From the NCBI GenBank assembly GCA_025928545.1, contig JAICJH010000014.1, positions 51,992 to 115,991 of the forward strand: a stretch of DNA of 64,000 nucleotides, written 5' to 3'. The stretch is from Bryobacteraceae bacterium (GTDB lineage Bacteria; Acidobacteriota; Terriglobia; Bryobacterales; Bryobacteraceae). The notes under the pieces are model-generated. The model was given only the letters and a program-made list of their open reading frames with translations. It was not told the DNA's origin and made no database searches. The position numbers were made by a program, and so were the translations under genes. Below, in pieces: positions 28,693-38,750 of the stretch (its first letter is position 1; the number at the start of each line of letters is the position of its first letter).

Positions 28693-30189
28693 ATGCGAAC
28701 ACGTGCTCTATTTAACGTATTCAGTATCAAACGCAGTGTAGTTGCCGTGTCGGCAATCGCTTTTCTCGGGCTGATGTTGCAGCAGGTGCGAAGTCAGTCG
28801 CCAAATAGTAATCAGGATCCGGTGGCAAGCAATGCTGTCCAGCTTGTCACACAGGGTCGCCAGATCTTTCGCTTCGACACGTTTGGCGACCAGACGTTTT
28901 GGGGCGACACGCTGAAGCTGCATCAGGCCATCGAAGGAGCGGCTCTCGGCGGGCAGGGTCCCGGCGTCAGTCCGAAGGCTGCCCTTACGGTTGGGTTGAA
29001 AGTCGATGTAGACGCCTTGCCCCGCAATCTGTTCGAGGACCTGCAGCACGGGAAAGTCAATCTGGACGATCCGGCGGTGACGGTTGCACTGCTGAAGGCC
29101 AACGCGGTAGTCGGCCTCACCGGCGTTTTCGATTCTTCCGGTGGCCTTCAATCCGTGGGAATTCAGTGCGCGCTGTGCCACTCGACCGTTGACGATTCCG
29201 TTCCGGCGCTGTGCGCGGGTGTGGTTCATCCGAACCCCGGCACCGGGTGTGTCGGACACCGTCTCGACGGCTGGCCCAATCGCGATCTTAATGTAGGCGC
29301 CATCATCGCTCTCGCACCCGATTTAAGCGTGGTTGCGAAACTGCTCTCCACCACGGAGACCGCGGTGAGAAGCGTGCTTAACACGTGGGGTCCGGGAAAA
29401 TTCGACGCTGAATTGTTCCTCGATGGTAAGGCTGCGAATCCGCAGCAAATGACCGACGGTGTCGTTACAGCGACGAACGTGCCAGGCGCAACATTGATTC
29501 CGCCTGCGTTCGGATTGGGCGGCGTGAATCTTCATACCTGGACCGGGTGGGGCTCCGTACCTCACTGGAACGCCTTTGTGGCAACGCTGGAAATGCACGG
29601 ACAGGGCCGGTTCTGGGATCCGCGGCTCAATGACGCCACCCAATTTCCAGTTGCCGCGGCCCACGGCTTCGGAGACTTGCGACAGCCCAACGGGCAATAC
29701 ATCAGTCCCGACGACGATATGGTGACATCGAAGCTCCAGGCTCTCCAGTTTTATCAGCTGGCAATTCCATCGCCGCAACCGCCTCCCGGGAGTTTCGATA
29801 AGGATGCGGCGGAGCGCGGTGACGAATTGTTCAGCGGCAAGGCGAAATGCAACAACTGCCACGTTGAGCCACTATGGAGCGATCCGGGCTGGAATCTGCA
29901 TACTCCCGCCGAAATTTGTATCGATAGTTTTCAGGCGAATCGAGCGCCGGATCATCGATATCGCACGTCTCCGATCGGCGATCTGTTTACGCACACGAAA
30001 GGCGGCTTCTATCACGATGGCCGCTTCCCCGCTCTGTCAAACGTGGTGGATCACTACAACTCGTGCATGTCGCTCGGACTCAGTGGTGCGGAAAAGAGCG
30101 ATTTGATTCAATACCTGCAAAGCCTGACGTTCGGCAGTCAGGATTCGGGAAAGAAGGCTACTGAAAAGTCACCGTCCAGACGCAGATAA
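28693..30189 (+). CDS. secreted di-heme c-type cytochrome
   Basis: Start moved to MRTRALFNVF; CALCH and CNNCH heme motifs; hydrophobic N-terminal segment. Confidence 0.8.
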   Translation: MRTRALFNVFSIKRSVVAVSAIAFLGLMLQQVRSQSPNSNQDPVASNAVQLVTQGRQIFRFDTFGDQTFWGDTLKLHQAIEGAALGGQGPGVSPKAALTVGLKVDVDALPRNLFEDLQHGKVNLDDPAVTVALLKANAVVGLTGVFDSSGGLQSVGIQCALCHSTVDDSVPALCAGVVHPNPGTGCVGHRLDGWPNRDLNVGAIIALAPDLSVVAKLLSTTETAVRSVLNTWGPGKFDAELFLDGKAANPQQMTDGVVTATNVPGATLIPPAFGLGGVNLHTWTGWGSVPHWNAFVATLEMHGQGRFWDPRLNDATQFPVAAAHGFGDLRQPNGQYISPDDDMVTSKLQALQFYQLAIPSPQPPPGSFDKDAAERGDELFSGKAKCNNCHVEPLWSDPGWNLHTPAEICIDSFQANRAPDHRYRTSPIGDLFTHTKGGFYHDGRFPALSNVVDHYNSCMSLGLSGAEKSDLIQYLQSLTFGSQDSGKKATEKSPSRRR

Positions 30190-30305
30190 TCGCCGGTACC
30201 GGTTCGGCTGGGATCAACAGCTAACTCCCCCCGCCAGGGAAAGCGGAGTTCTGGCAGGCTGAATGGCGGTGTGCACTTTCGGCCTGCCGAACCATGTGGC
30301 AATCT

Positions 30306-30533
30306 CTATGTAGCGGTCTTGGCGGCGCTGCCCTGCGCAATTGACGGATTGTGGCGCAGCGGCCGCGAGGGCACCGCAACCTTCGACTGGCTCGCGAGAT
30401 TCCCGGCCGCCCGGCTGGCTTCGCGATCGGCCTCAATCTGTTCGGGCGTGCGCAGATCCGGCTCCGAAACCTTCACGTTGGCCCGGGCGCGGGCCACCTG
30501 GCGTTTGTGTCGTTTTGCGAGTCGTTTATCCAT
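30306..30533 (-). CDS. small basic hypothetical protein
   Basis: 75 aa, highly charged MDKRLAKRHKRQVARARANVKVSEPDLRTPEQIEADREASRAAG; intergenic location. Confidence 0.45.
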   Translation of the reverse strand: MDKRLAKRHKRQVARARANVKVSEPDLRTPEQIEADREASRAAGNLASQSKVAVPSRPLRHNPSIAQGSAAKTAT

Positions 30534-30631
30534 TCTTTTACCCTAACATTGACGGGTATCCGGAAGTACGTTGTCCCATTCAGACCGCGCCCAACTACGA
30601 GAAGCGTCGTAGAATATGGGCGAACCTCCCC

Positions 30632-30660
30632 TTGACATACGAGCGCGCTCGTACTAGCAT
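30632..30660 (+). promoter_or_regulatory. promoter with operator: -35 TTGACA, 17-bp spacer containing 16-bp perfect palindrome TACGAGCGCGCTCGTA, -10-like TAGCAT
   Basis: Read directly; palindrome at 30638-30653, upstream of a BlaI-family gene. Confidence 0.75.
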
Positions 30661-30668
30661 GGCAGGCG

Positions 30669-31046
30669 ATGCCTCCTCTGCCAAGCGATGCCGAACTGGA
30701 AATCCTCGCGGTCCTCTGGAAACTGGGACCTTCCACTGTGCGCGACGTTCATGAAGCCATCGGCAAGGGCGGCGCTTATACAACTGCGCTCAAGCAAATG
30801 CAGGTCATGGCGGGAAAAGGCCTTCTTCTGCGCGATGACAGCGACCGGTCTCATGTTTACAAGCCCGCCGTATCGCGCGTCAGAACCCAGCGCCAGATTG
30901 CCGCCGATATTGTGCGCAGGGCATTTCAGGGCTCCGCCAAGAGTCTTGTTCTGGGCGCGCTCGGAACTAAAGAAGCGTCCAGCGAAGATCTGGCCGAAAT
31001 TAAGGCTGTTATTGCCGAACTCGAGGAAAGGAAGAAGCCGAAATGA
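30669..31046 (+). CDS. BlaI/MecI/CopY family transcriptional regulator
   Basis: PSDAELEILAVLWKLGPSTVRDVHEAIGKGGAYTTALKQMQVMAGKGLLLRDDSDRSHVYKP. Confidence 0.92.
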   Translation: MPPLPSDAELEILAVLWKLGPSTVRDVHEAIGKGGAYTTALKQMQVMAGKGLLLRDDSDRSHVYKPAVSRVRTQRQIAADIVRRAFQGSAKSLVLGALGTKEASSEDLAEIKAVIAELEERKKPK

Positions 31047-33814
31047 GTACGGATCTGATGTCTCAACCCTGGGTCGCACGCGCAGGCTGGACGCTGGTTC
31101 ACTTTCTCTGGCAAGGTACGGTGCTGGCATTATTCTATGCCGCCATCCGATGGCTCACAACGCAACGACTGTCCGCCCAGGTCCGCTATCTGCTTGGTTG
31201 CGCCACGCTGCTGCTGATGACGGTATCACCTTTTCTTACTTTCGTCCTCCTGGGGACCTCAGCGACCGGTCCGGCAAACGCGACTCTGTGGAGAATAACT
31301 CCGGCCAGCCTTTGGCAACAGGCCTTGCCATGGCTGGTTGTGGCGTGGATAGCCGGAGTGGGTGTCTCCTCGGCGCGGCTGTTGGCCGGATTCCGCGCGA
31401 CGGTTCGTCTGAGAACAAATAATGTCGTCGCCGCGCCGGCGGAGTGGCGTCTCGCTCTTTCGGAAATTGCGACGCGCGTGAGAGTGGCGAAGCCAGTCCG
31501 GCTGCTCGTCTCGTCGCTGGTTGCCGTTCCCACGGTCGTCGGCTGGTTGCGGCCGGTCATCCTGCTTCCGGCGACCGCGCTCACTGGTCTCGAACCTCAA
31601 CAACTCGAAGCGCTGCTCGCCCACGAACTCGGTCACATCCGCCGCCACGACTATCTCATCAATATTCTGCAGAATGTGGCCGAGGCCATATTGTTCTATC
31701 ACCCGGCGGTGTGGTGGGTATCGGAACAAATTCGCAGCGATCGCGAAATGTGCTGTGACGATATCGCGGTGGAAGCGAGCGGCGATGCGCTTCTGTACGC
31801 CTCGGCTCTGGCCGATCTGGAATCCCGCCGCTTCGCACCTGCCGGACTCTCGATGGCCGCGAACGGCGGTTCTTTGCTGAATCGCATCCGCCGCCTCGCA
31901 GGAAAACCCGAACGCGCCGCCGATAATCTGCCGGGCTCGGGCGCGGCCTGGGCGGTGGGCGTGCTGTGGCTGGTGGGCGTGGGCGCTATGACTCTACATG
32001 GAGCGCCGGCAAAGCCACCGGTGGTCTACCGGCAGATCGCAAACACGCCCCAGCCAATCGCCGCACCCGCGCCTCCTTCAAGGCAGGCACCGGTTCTGTT
32101 CGCGCAAAAGGTCACTAAAACCTTGCTGTTCGATCCCTTCTTCGATCAACCGCAAAACCAGCAGGCCAAGCCGGCATCTTCAGATGCAACCACGCCGGTT
32201 TCTTCGGAACAGGATCAGATCCATGTCTCGGGAACAGTGGTGGGCGGCGCGCACGAGCCTCTAAAAAAGGCGACGGTGCGCCTCGAAGTAATAGTTTCCT
32301 CCGGTCAGGCTGCGGCATATTCGGAAACAACCGACGAGACCGGTAAGTTCGTAATCGACAACATCGCACCGGGCAACTATCGGATGTCAGCCGCCAAAAC
32401 CGGTTTCGTCACCGCTCAGTACGGCGCCCGAACTATTGCCGCGCCGGGAGCCACTGTCGCGCTCAAAGCCGGTGCCAACCTGAAAGATCTCGAAATCGCT
32501 TTGAGCCCCCAAGGCACCATCGCCGGACGAATTACGGATCAGGATGGCGACCCCGTCGTCCGCGCGCCCATCACCATACTCCGCTCCGGATATGAGCACG
32601 GACGAAAACAACTGGTGAGTTCCAATCTTCGCGCGCAAACCGACGACACGGGCCGCTTCCGAATTGGCAATGTGCCGCCCGGGCGCTACTTCCTGAAGGC
32701 CGAACAACAAAATCAGCCGCCGGATCTGGAGCCAGGCACCGCCGATCTGCCCACGTTTTATCCCGCCGCGCGCGATGCCGCAAGCGCCGCGCCGATAGTA
32801 GTTGCCGCCGGGTCGCGCATCGAAGCCATCAATGTGAAACTGCGGCGCTCCCGCGCGTATTCGGTGAAAGGCACGGTCCTGCTGGATGGCGCACCGGTGA
32901 ATTCGATTCTCGACAAGAGACTGGCCTCCGAGACCTCGCAGCAGGCGGGCAGTATCGTTTCCGTACAGAACGGAGCGCTCGCGCTCAGTAACATGGAGCC
33001 CGGAACCTACAGCCTGAGCGTCGTTCCGAGCGGCACGGTGGCGCCTGGCTTGCCGTTCTCACTGGGCCTGACCGGGCAGGTAGAATTCACCGTCCGGGAT
33101 TCGAACATCGAAGGCCTCGTTCTGAACCTGGAACACGGAGTGGAACTTTCGGGCGCGTTCCAGGTGGAGGGAGCCGACTGGCAGACTCTCGTCGCTCCGG
33201 CCTCGCCAGGCGCACAACCCCGTCTCCCCTTCATCAATCTTGTGGCGGACCCGGCACTGCGTTTTACTCCAATCAACAGAGTCAACCCCGATGGAACCTT
33301 CCAGCTCAAGCCCATGGCTGTCGGCAGGTATCTTGTGGATATCACGTCCCTGCCCACCGGAACCTACGTGAAATCCGTGCGCTACGGAACGCTCGATGTT
33401 TCCAACTCACCCATTAACGTGGTGAACGGCGGCGGCGAATTACAAATCCTGCTTTCGACGAAGGCGGCCAGCATCACCGGCGCGCTCAAGAGCGTCACCG
33501 GCGACCCGCTCTACGGTATGCAAATTACAGCATGGCCGCAGAACCCGAATCCAGGGACCGTGACGCGCGGGATCGTGAGCGTCTATACCGATCAAAACGG
33601 AGCCTTCACAATTCGCGGCCTGGCGCCTGGAACTTATCACGTCGCGGCGTGGGAGGAAATCGATTCGGGACTCGCCCAGGATGCAGCGTTCCTGCAACAT
33701 TTTGAGGGCCAGGCGGCAACCGTTACGCTCGAAGAGAGCGGGCAGAAAACAGCCGACCTCAAGCCAATCTCCGCGGACGCCGTAGCCAAAGAAGCCGCAC
33801 AACTGCCGCAGTAG
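31043..33814 (+). CDS. M56 (BlaR1-like) metallopeptidase with C-terminal carboxypeptidase-regulatory-like repeats
   Basis: LLAHELGHIRRHDYLINILQNVAEAILFYHPAVWWVSEQIRSDREMCCDD (HExxH); several CarboxypepD_reg-like domains (GTIAGRITDQDGDPV...). Confidence 0.92.
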   Translation: MSTDLMSQPWVARAGWTLVHFLWQGTVLALFYAAIRWLTTQRLSAQVRYLLGCATLLLMTVSPFLTFVLLGTSATGPANATLWRITPASLWQQALPWLVVAWIAGVGVSSARLLAGFRATVRLRTNNVVAAPAEWRLALSEIATRVRVAKPVRLLVSSLVAVPTVVGWLRPVILLPATALTGLEPQQLEALLAHELGHIRRHDYLINILQNVAEAILFYHPAVWWVSEQIRSDREMCCDDIAVEASGDALLYASALADLESRRFAPAGLSMAANGGSLLNRIRRLAGKPERAADNLPGSGAAWAVGVLWLVGVGAMTLHGAPAKPPVVYRQIANTPQPIAAPAPPSRQAPVLFAQKVTKTLLFDPFFDQPQNQQAKPASSDATTPVSSEQDQIHVSGTVVGGAHEPLKKATVRLEVIVSSGQAAAYSETTDETGKFVIDNIAPGNYRMSAAKTGFVTAQYGARTIAAPGATVALKAGANLKDLEIALSPQGTIAGRITDQDGDPVVRAPITILRSGYEHGRKQLVSSNLRAQTDDTGRFRIGNVPPGRYFLKAEQQNQPPDLEPGTADLPTFYPAARDAASAAPIVVAAGSRIEAINVKLRRSRAYSVKGTVLLDGAPVNSILDKRLASETSQQAGSIVSVQNGALALSNMEPGTYSLSVVPSGTVAPGLPFSLGLTGQVEFTVRDSNIEGLVLNLEHGVELSGAFQVEGADWQTLVAPASPGAQPRLPFINLVADPALRFTPINRVNPDGTFQLKPMAVGRYLVDITSLPTGTYVKSVRYGTLDVSNSPINVVNGGGELQILLSTKAASITGALKSVTGDPLYGMQITAWPQNPNPGTVTRGIVSVYTDQNGAFTIRGLAPGTYHVAAWEEIDSGLAQDAAFLQHFEGQAATVTLEESGQKTADLKPISADAVAKEAAQLPQ

Positions 33815-33827
33815 AGGAGCCCGAGCC

Positions 33828-35564
33828 ATGCGCGAAACGAAATTGCTTGTGCGGTTGCTGCTGTTGTTTATTTGTGGAGCGGCGCAGGCCCAAACACCCC
33901 AGCCACCCGTTAAAGCCCGCGTTTCAGGACGCGTCACGAACCCAACCGGCGAAACACTGCGGCGGGCTGTGGTGCGCCTGCTGGGCAAAGAATCCTACAA
34001 ACAAACCGTAGATGCTAATGGCGGCTTCGCTCTGGAGGGCATCGCGCCCGGCTCGTATGTCCTGATCGTCCAGAGAACCGGCTACTCCGCGCAAAAGTAC
34101 GGAGCTTCCACTCCCCTGATCCGCGATTGCTTCAATGCCGAGCAAACCAGCATCAAGCCGGAAGACGTAGCCGCACTCCGGCAATGTGCGGCCCGGGCAC
34201 CCGGCACCGTGTTGTCGCTCAAAGCCGGCGCTGAACTGACAAACATCGCCATCAAATTGACGCCGCTCGGATACATCAGCGGACGGGTCACGAATCAGGA
34301 TGGCGAACCCGTACCTGCGTGGCAGGTGCAACCGATGCAGGCTGTTTTTGAGAACGGTAAACGGAGGCTGCAGACCAGAGGCGGAGGACGCACCGACGCG
34401 GATGGCTACTATTCCATCGGCAATCTGCTGCCCGGGAAATACATTCTGCGGGCCTACAATCTGACCGGGAGTATGTTTGCCGGCCTGAATACCGATCGCC
34501 AGGGGAAGGCCGAGACCGAAGCTGAGCGCACGACGTACTATCCAGGCTCCGGCGATCCGGCGGAGGCGTCATCCGTAGATGTAGGCTCCGGTGCGGAACT
34601 GACGGGCATGGACATCCGCCTGCTTCGCAAACGCGTTTACACAATCAGCGGAAAAGTCGACGTCCCGCCGGGTACCGCCGTGGGAGACCAGATTCTCAAC
34701 CTGAACGTCAGCGGCCAACGCAGAGCCGTTATGAATTTCATGACGGCTATTGTCCGCCCGGATGGCACGTTTGAATTCCGCGGCGTCGATCCCGGAACAT
34801 ACGTCATCTCGGGCAGTGGCGTTCTGACCCGTCCAGGAATTCCACCACCCGACCCGTTTACCGGACAGATGGAAGCGACGGTGACCACCGCGGACGTGGC
34901 CGGCCTGAAGATGACTGTTGGTACCGGTGCAACCGCCGTCGCAGTGGCCGGGATGGTGGTGAGCGAAGGCACCAAACCTCCCACTTCTCCGACGGTCCTG
35001 CTCAACGATCCGGACAGCACATATGGAAACCCGGCGGCGGCGCCGGATTCCACCGGGGCATTCCGCTTCGAGCGGAAGTTTCCTCGCTCGAAATACACCG
35101 TGAACATGCAGAGCCTACCAGCCGGATTTTTTGTGAAATCGATTCGCTACGGCAGGCAGGATGCCCTGCACAATATGCTGGACCTGACCGGCGGCGACGC
35201 AGCCATCCTCGATATCGTGCTTGCATCGAAGGTAGCGGTTATCGAAGGGGACGTGGCAGACGCCATGCCCGGGGTAGTCATTGCAGCGTGGCCCCGCATC
35301 CCGATTGCCGCGACCGACGGCGGAGTGAAATTCACCAGCCCGGATCAGAACGGAAAATTCGAAATCACCGACCTCGCGCCAGGTTCGTACTATGTCGTTG
35401 CATTCGACGACCTCGACCCCGGCCTTCTCCGCGATGCGGACTTCCTTGCACGCTTTAATGCTAACGCCGCCAACGTTTCGTTGGAGGAGGGCGGCCGCAC
35501 CTCGGCTGACGCGAAAGTGATTCCCCGCGAACAGGTAGCAGCGGAAATCGCAAAATTGCCGTAG
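33828..35564 (+). CDS. secreted carboxypeptidase-regulatory-like domain protein
   Basis: Signal peptide; ARVSGRVTNPTGETLRRAVVRLLGK, GYISGRVTNQDGEPVPAW repeats. Confidence 0.85.
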   Translation: MRETKLLVRLLLLFICGAAQAQTPQPPVKARVSGRVTNPTGETLRRAVVRLLGKESYKQTVDANGGFALEGIAPGSYVLIVQRTGYSAQKYGASTPLIRDCFNAEQTSIKPEDVAALRQCAARAPGTVLSLKAGAELTNIAIKLTPLGYISGRVTNQDGEPVPAWQVQPMQAVFENGKRRLQTRGGGRTDADGYYSIGNLLPGKYILRAYNLTGSMFAGLNTDRQGKAETEAERTTYYPGSGDPAEASSVDVGSGAELTGMDIRLLRKRVYTISGKVDVPPGTAVGDQILNLNVSGQRRAVMNFMTAIVRPDGTFEFRGVDPGTYVISGSGVLTRPGIPPPDPFTGQMEATVTTADVAGLKMTVGTGATAVAVAGMVVSEGTKPPTSPTVLLNDPDSTYGNPAAAPDSTGAFRFERKFPRSKYTVNMQSLPAGFFVKSIRYGRQDALHNMLDLTGGDAAILDIVLASKVAVIEGDVADAMPGVVIAAWPRIPIAATDGGVKFTSPDQNGKFEITDLAPGSYYVVAFDDLDPGLLRDADFLARFNANAANVSLEEGGRTSADAKVIPREQVAAEIAKLP

Positions 35565-35565
35565 C

Positions 35566-36486
35566 ATGAGTGAAGTGCCTTTTGCCAGAATTTGCGCCGT
35601 TGCATCACTGTGGGCGACGAGCCTCGCAATCGCCCAGATTGCCCCGCCGCCTGAGTTCGAAGTAGCCTCTCTCAAGCCAGCCGCGGGCGGGCGTTTGTCC
35701 ATGCGGGGCGGCCCCGGCACCGGCGAACCGGAGCGGATTGCTTTCGAGAATGTCGACCTTCGCAGGCTGCTCGTAAGAGCTTACGGCGTCGAAGTCGATC
35801 AGATCTCCGGACCCGGCTGGATCGATTCGGAAAAATACACGATCGCCGCAAAGCTCCCCGCGGGTACTTCTGTAGCGCAATTTCAAACCATGTTGCAAAA
35901 CCTTCTGACAGAACGTCTGACTCTCAAATTGCATCATGAGACGAAAGAGTTTTCTGCTTATGAACTGACGGTCGCAAAGAACGGTCCGAAACTGATACCG
36001 GCGGCTGCCCGGGACCCCAACGATACGGAACCGGATAGGCCACCCTACGGAACTCCCGCCACCGTGACAAAGGACAAGGAAGGCTGCCCCGTCGTCCGCC
36101 CAGGCGTGTCATCAGGCAGCGGCAGTTTCGGCCCCGGTGTCTCCTGCAGCCGCTTCAGCAAGACGACGCTCCCGGATTTTGCAAAAGCTCTGGAGAATTT
36201 TGTAGCCATGCAGGAAGGCACTTTCGGCACGCAGGACAAGACTCACGTTGTCGACAAGACCGGAATCCAGGGCGATTTCGACATTACTCTCAAATTCCAC
36301 TTTGCGCCACGATTTCCCGGGCAACAACCCTTAACCCCGGGCGTGGCCGGCGATCCTGACGTCGCCGAAGGCCCTTCACTCGCAACAGCACTCGAACAGC
36401 AGCTCGGCCTGAAGCTGCAAAGATCGAAAACCATACTCGACCGCATTGTGATCGACAGCGCGAACCGGGTCCCGGCTGAGAATTAA
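35566..36486 (+). CDS. TIGR03435 family protein
   Basis: PEFEVASLKPAAGG...ENVDLRRLLVRAYGVEVDQISGPGWIDSEKYTIAAKLPAGTS...ILDRIVIDSANRVPAEN. Confidence 0.88.
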   Translation: MSEVPFARICAVASLWATSLAIAQIAPPPEFEVASLKPAAGGRLSMRGGPGTGEPERIAFENVDLRRLLVRAYGVEVDQISGPGWIDSEKYTIAAKLPAGTSVAQFQTMLQNLLTERLTLKLHHETKEFSAYELTVAKNGPKLIPAAARDPNDTEPDRPPYGTPATVTKDKEGCPVVRPGVSSGSGSFGPGVSCSRFSKTTLPDFAKALENFVAMQEGTFGTQDKTHVVDKTGIQGDFDITLKFHFAPRFPGQQPLTPGVAGDPDVAEGPSLATALEQQLGLKLQRSKTILDRIVIDSANRVPAEN

Positions 36487-38184
36487 CTACCGGCTGGAGA
36501 GAAATTTCACCAACTCCGCATCAGACATCTTCCGCGCGTCCGGGAACAGATTACTAACGATTGAACGCACGTCCGCCTTCCATTCGCGCCCACCAATGGC
36601 ATCAATCGCAAAAGCAAACCCCGCCGGATCGTTGGCGCGCATGAGTTCCTCCGCGCAACGAATTCGCAGGCTCACAGGCCGGGCCTTCTCCAGAATCGTA
36701 CGCAACCAAGGTAAAGCCGCGTCGCCAAAAGAGTTTCGCATGGCGTAAGGCTCCCCAGTGAACACCTGATCGCCTTTTTCCCCGGCCGGCTGGGCCAGCA
36801 GGAACTCAGTTATCCGGGGAAGATCTTTCGGATCCTTATGCCATGCGATCGCGACCAGGGTCTGGTCGCCGCCCATGTGATGGTCAGCGAGATTCCAGAG
36901 CACCTCATGAGCCCGCTGCGTGTGTATCTGCCCCAGCAGCGACGTGACGTCCACGGCCGACTGCGGGTCAGCGCGTCCCAGGCTCCCCGAAGCAAACGAA
37001 ATCAGCCGTTCTTCTACCCGCGCCCGAAGCTGCTGATCGATCTGAGTTCCCTCAGCCAGCGCCACCCGGGCGGCAGCAATCGCCCCCTGAAACAGCACCG
37101 GATCGTCGGAGAAAAAATATTCAATCGCACCCGGCACCATTTCCGAAGCCCGGGAACGCAGTCGCTCCATAACAACCGGCGTCGGCCCGTTCACTCGCAG
37201 CGTCTCAATCAGTCGCGGCTCCACCACGGCATCCGGCCAGTAGTAGAGAACGGCCGCCGCATAGCTGCGAACTCTCGCGCTCGCATGATAAAGATATTCC
37301 AGCACCACGCTGAGATTTTCATCGTCGGGGCGCGCCACAAGATTTGGCAGAAAGTCCGACACGACAGCGGCCGGCTCCTGCGGGTGGGCCCCGATCGCAG
37401 TCTTCGCAGCCGCAGGCAGGACCTCGATCCTGGTCCACGCCGATTGCATACGAACGTCGTTTGCTCGGCGCGCGAAAGAGCCGTAATGCGTCAGACGAAC
37501 TTCATAAATCCCCGGCTCGCTGAATCGATACTGAAGGTGGAGCGGCAAGCGGCTCCTGACGTTCGCGTCACCCAGGCGCACTATTCCTGGACACGAGGGG
37601 CCGTTGCCCCCCATCCCAAGTTGTGGATGCGCCATTGGCGCGATCAACTTCCCGTCCCGCCGCACTTCGAAACCTCCGCACGCGAAGTCCCAGGGCAATC
37701 CCATCGATGGATACGACAAACCCAGCGATCGCGGCAGCTCGACATGAATCCACACCGGCCCATCCACCCGCGCGACGCCATCAAGCGAAATCAGCGCCGT
37801 TTCCGGCAACCGCCGCACGTCCACTGGGGCGCTCCGCAATCCGTTCGAGACAACCACCAGTTTCGAAACTGCCTGTGCCGGAGCCGCGTCCGGCATCCGC
37901 GCATTGATCAGCACGTCATTCGTGTACTGAACCTCAATCGGAGCGCCGTCGATCAGCACCTGCACTCCGCAAGCCTCGGTCCCCGCGCCCTTACATCCGG
38001 CATGCGGACCATACCCGTGCCCCCAAATGGAAAACACTATTCCAGGCGGCAAAATGCCCGGTAAAGGGGTATCCGCCCGCACGATCCCATCCGGATTAAT
38101 CGTAGGAACCGCCTGCCCAAAAGCTAAGATTGGCAGAGCGAGTAACAATAAGCCGCGGATCTGCATCTTGTTATCAGACGCCAT
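36487..38184 (-). CDS. secreted protein with TIGR03437-like N-terminal and HEAT-like C-terminal region
   Basis: PTINPDGIVRADTPLPGILPPGIVFSIWGHGYGP; C-terminal repetitive alpha-helical sequence. Confidence 0.6.
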   Translation of the reverse strand: MASDNKMQIRGLLLLALPILAFGQAVPTINPDGIVRADTPLPGILPPGIVFSIWGHGYGPHAGCKGAGTEACGVQVLIDGAPIEVQYTNDVLINARMPDAAPAQAVSKLVVVSNGLRSAPVDVRRLPETALISLDGVARVDGPVWIHVELPRSLGLSYPSMGLPWDFACGGFEVRRDGKLIAPMAHPQLGMGGNGPSCPGIVRLGDANVRSRLPLHLQYRFSEPGIYEVRLTHYGSFARRANDVRMQSAWTRIEVLPAAAKTAIGAHPQEPAAVVSDFLPNLVARPDDENLSVVLEYLYHASARVRSYAAAVLYYWPDAVVEPRLIETLRVNGPTPVVMERLRSRASEMVPGAIEYFFSDDPVLFQGAIAAARVALAEGTQIDQQLRARVEERLISFASGSLGRADPQSAVDVTSLLGQIHTQRAHEVLWNLADHHMGGDQTLVAIAWHKDPKDLPRITEFLLAQPAGEKGDQVFTGEPYAMRNSFGDAALPWLRTILEKARPVSLRIRCAEELMRANDPAGFAFAIDAIGGREWKADVRSIVSNLFPDARKMSDAELVKFLSSR

Positions 38185-38195
38185 CGGGAGGAGTA

Positions 38196-38735
38196 ATGTT
38201 GCACCGGCACCTGATTATGCTCGCGCTGACCATCATGCCGCCGCTCTGCTCCGCTGCGGACACTATCGCCTGGGGCTCGCCCCAAAACGGCATGCGAATC
38301 GGCATCACACCGAACTTCAAAGTTATTCTTGAGAACACCGGCGCGGTGGGTCAAACCGTCCTGATCGGCCGTACGACGGGCGTCGGCCCCATCTACTCCC
38401 TCAACCTGCTTGCAACCGCCCCGGACGGCAGGGAATTCAAGCTCTTCATGGGTGGCGTGGGAGGGGTCGCAGGATTCATGGGGCCACTGCCCCTCCGGCT
38501 GGCGCCAGGCGCGACACAGGAAGTCACTATCCCGGTGGATAAGATTTTCATGCTCGACGGGCCGGGCAGGGATCGCAAACTCAGCGAGATCCTCCGCCAG
38601 AAATATTCCGTGAGCGTTTCCCTCACAGTAGAGCAGAGCGAAGTCGATTGGGCCACTCGCTCCGACACCACATTTCGCGGACAAATCTTCTGGACGGGCG
38701 CCATCACATCCGGTAAATTCCGCGATCCTGCCTGA
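38196..38735 (+). CDS. secreted hypothetical protein
   Basis: ATG with GGGAGGAG RBS; MLHRHLIMLALTIMPPLCSA signal peptide. Confidence 0.65.
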   Translation: MLHRHLIMLALTIMPPLCSAADTIAWGSPQNGMRIGITPNFKVILENTGAVGQTVLIGRTTGVGPIYSLNLLATAPDGREFKLFMGGVGGVAGFMGPLPLRLAPGATQEVTIPVDKIFMLDGPGRDRKLSEILRQKYSVSVSLTVEQSEVDWATRSDTTFRGQIFWTGAITSGKFRDPA

Positions 38736-38750
38736 CGACGCTTTACTTCC

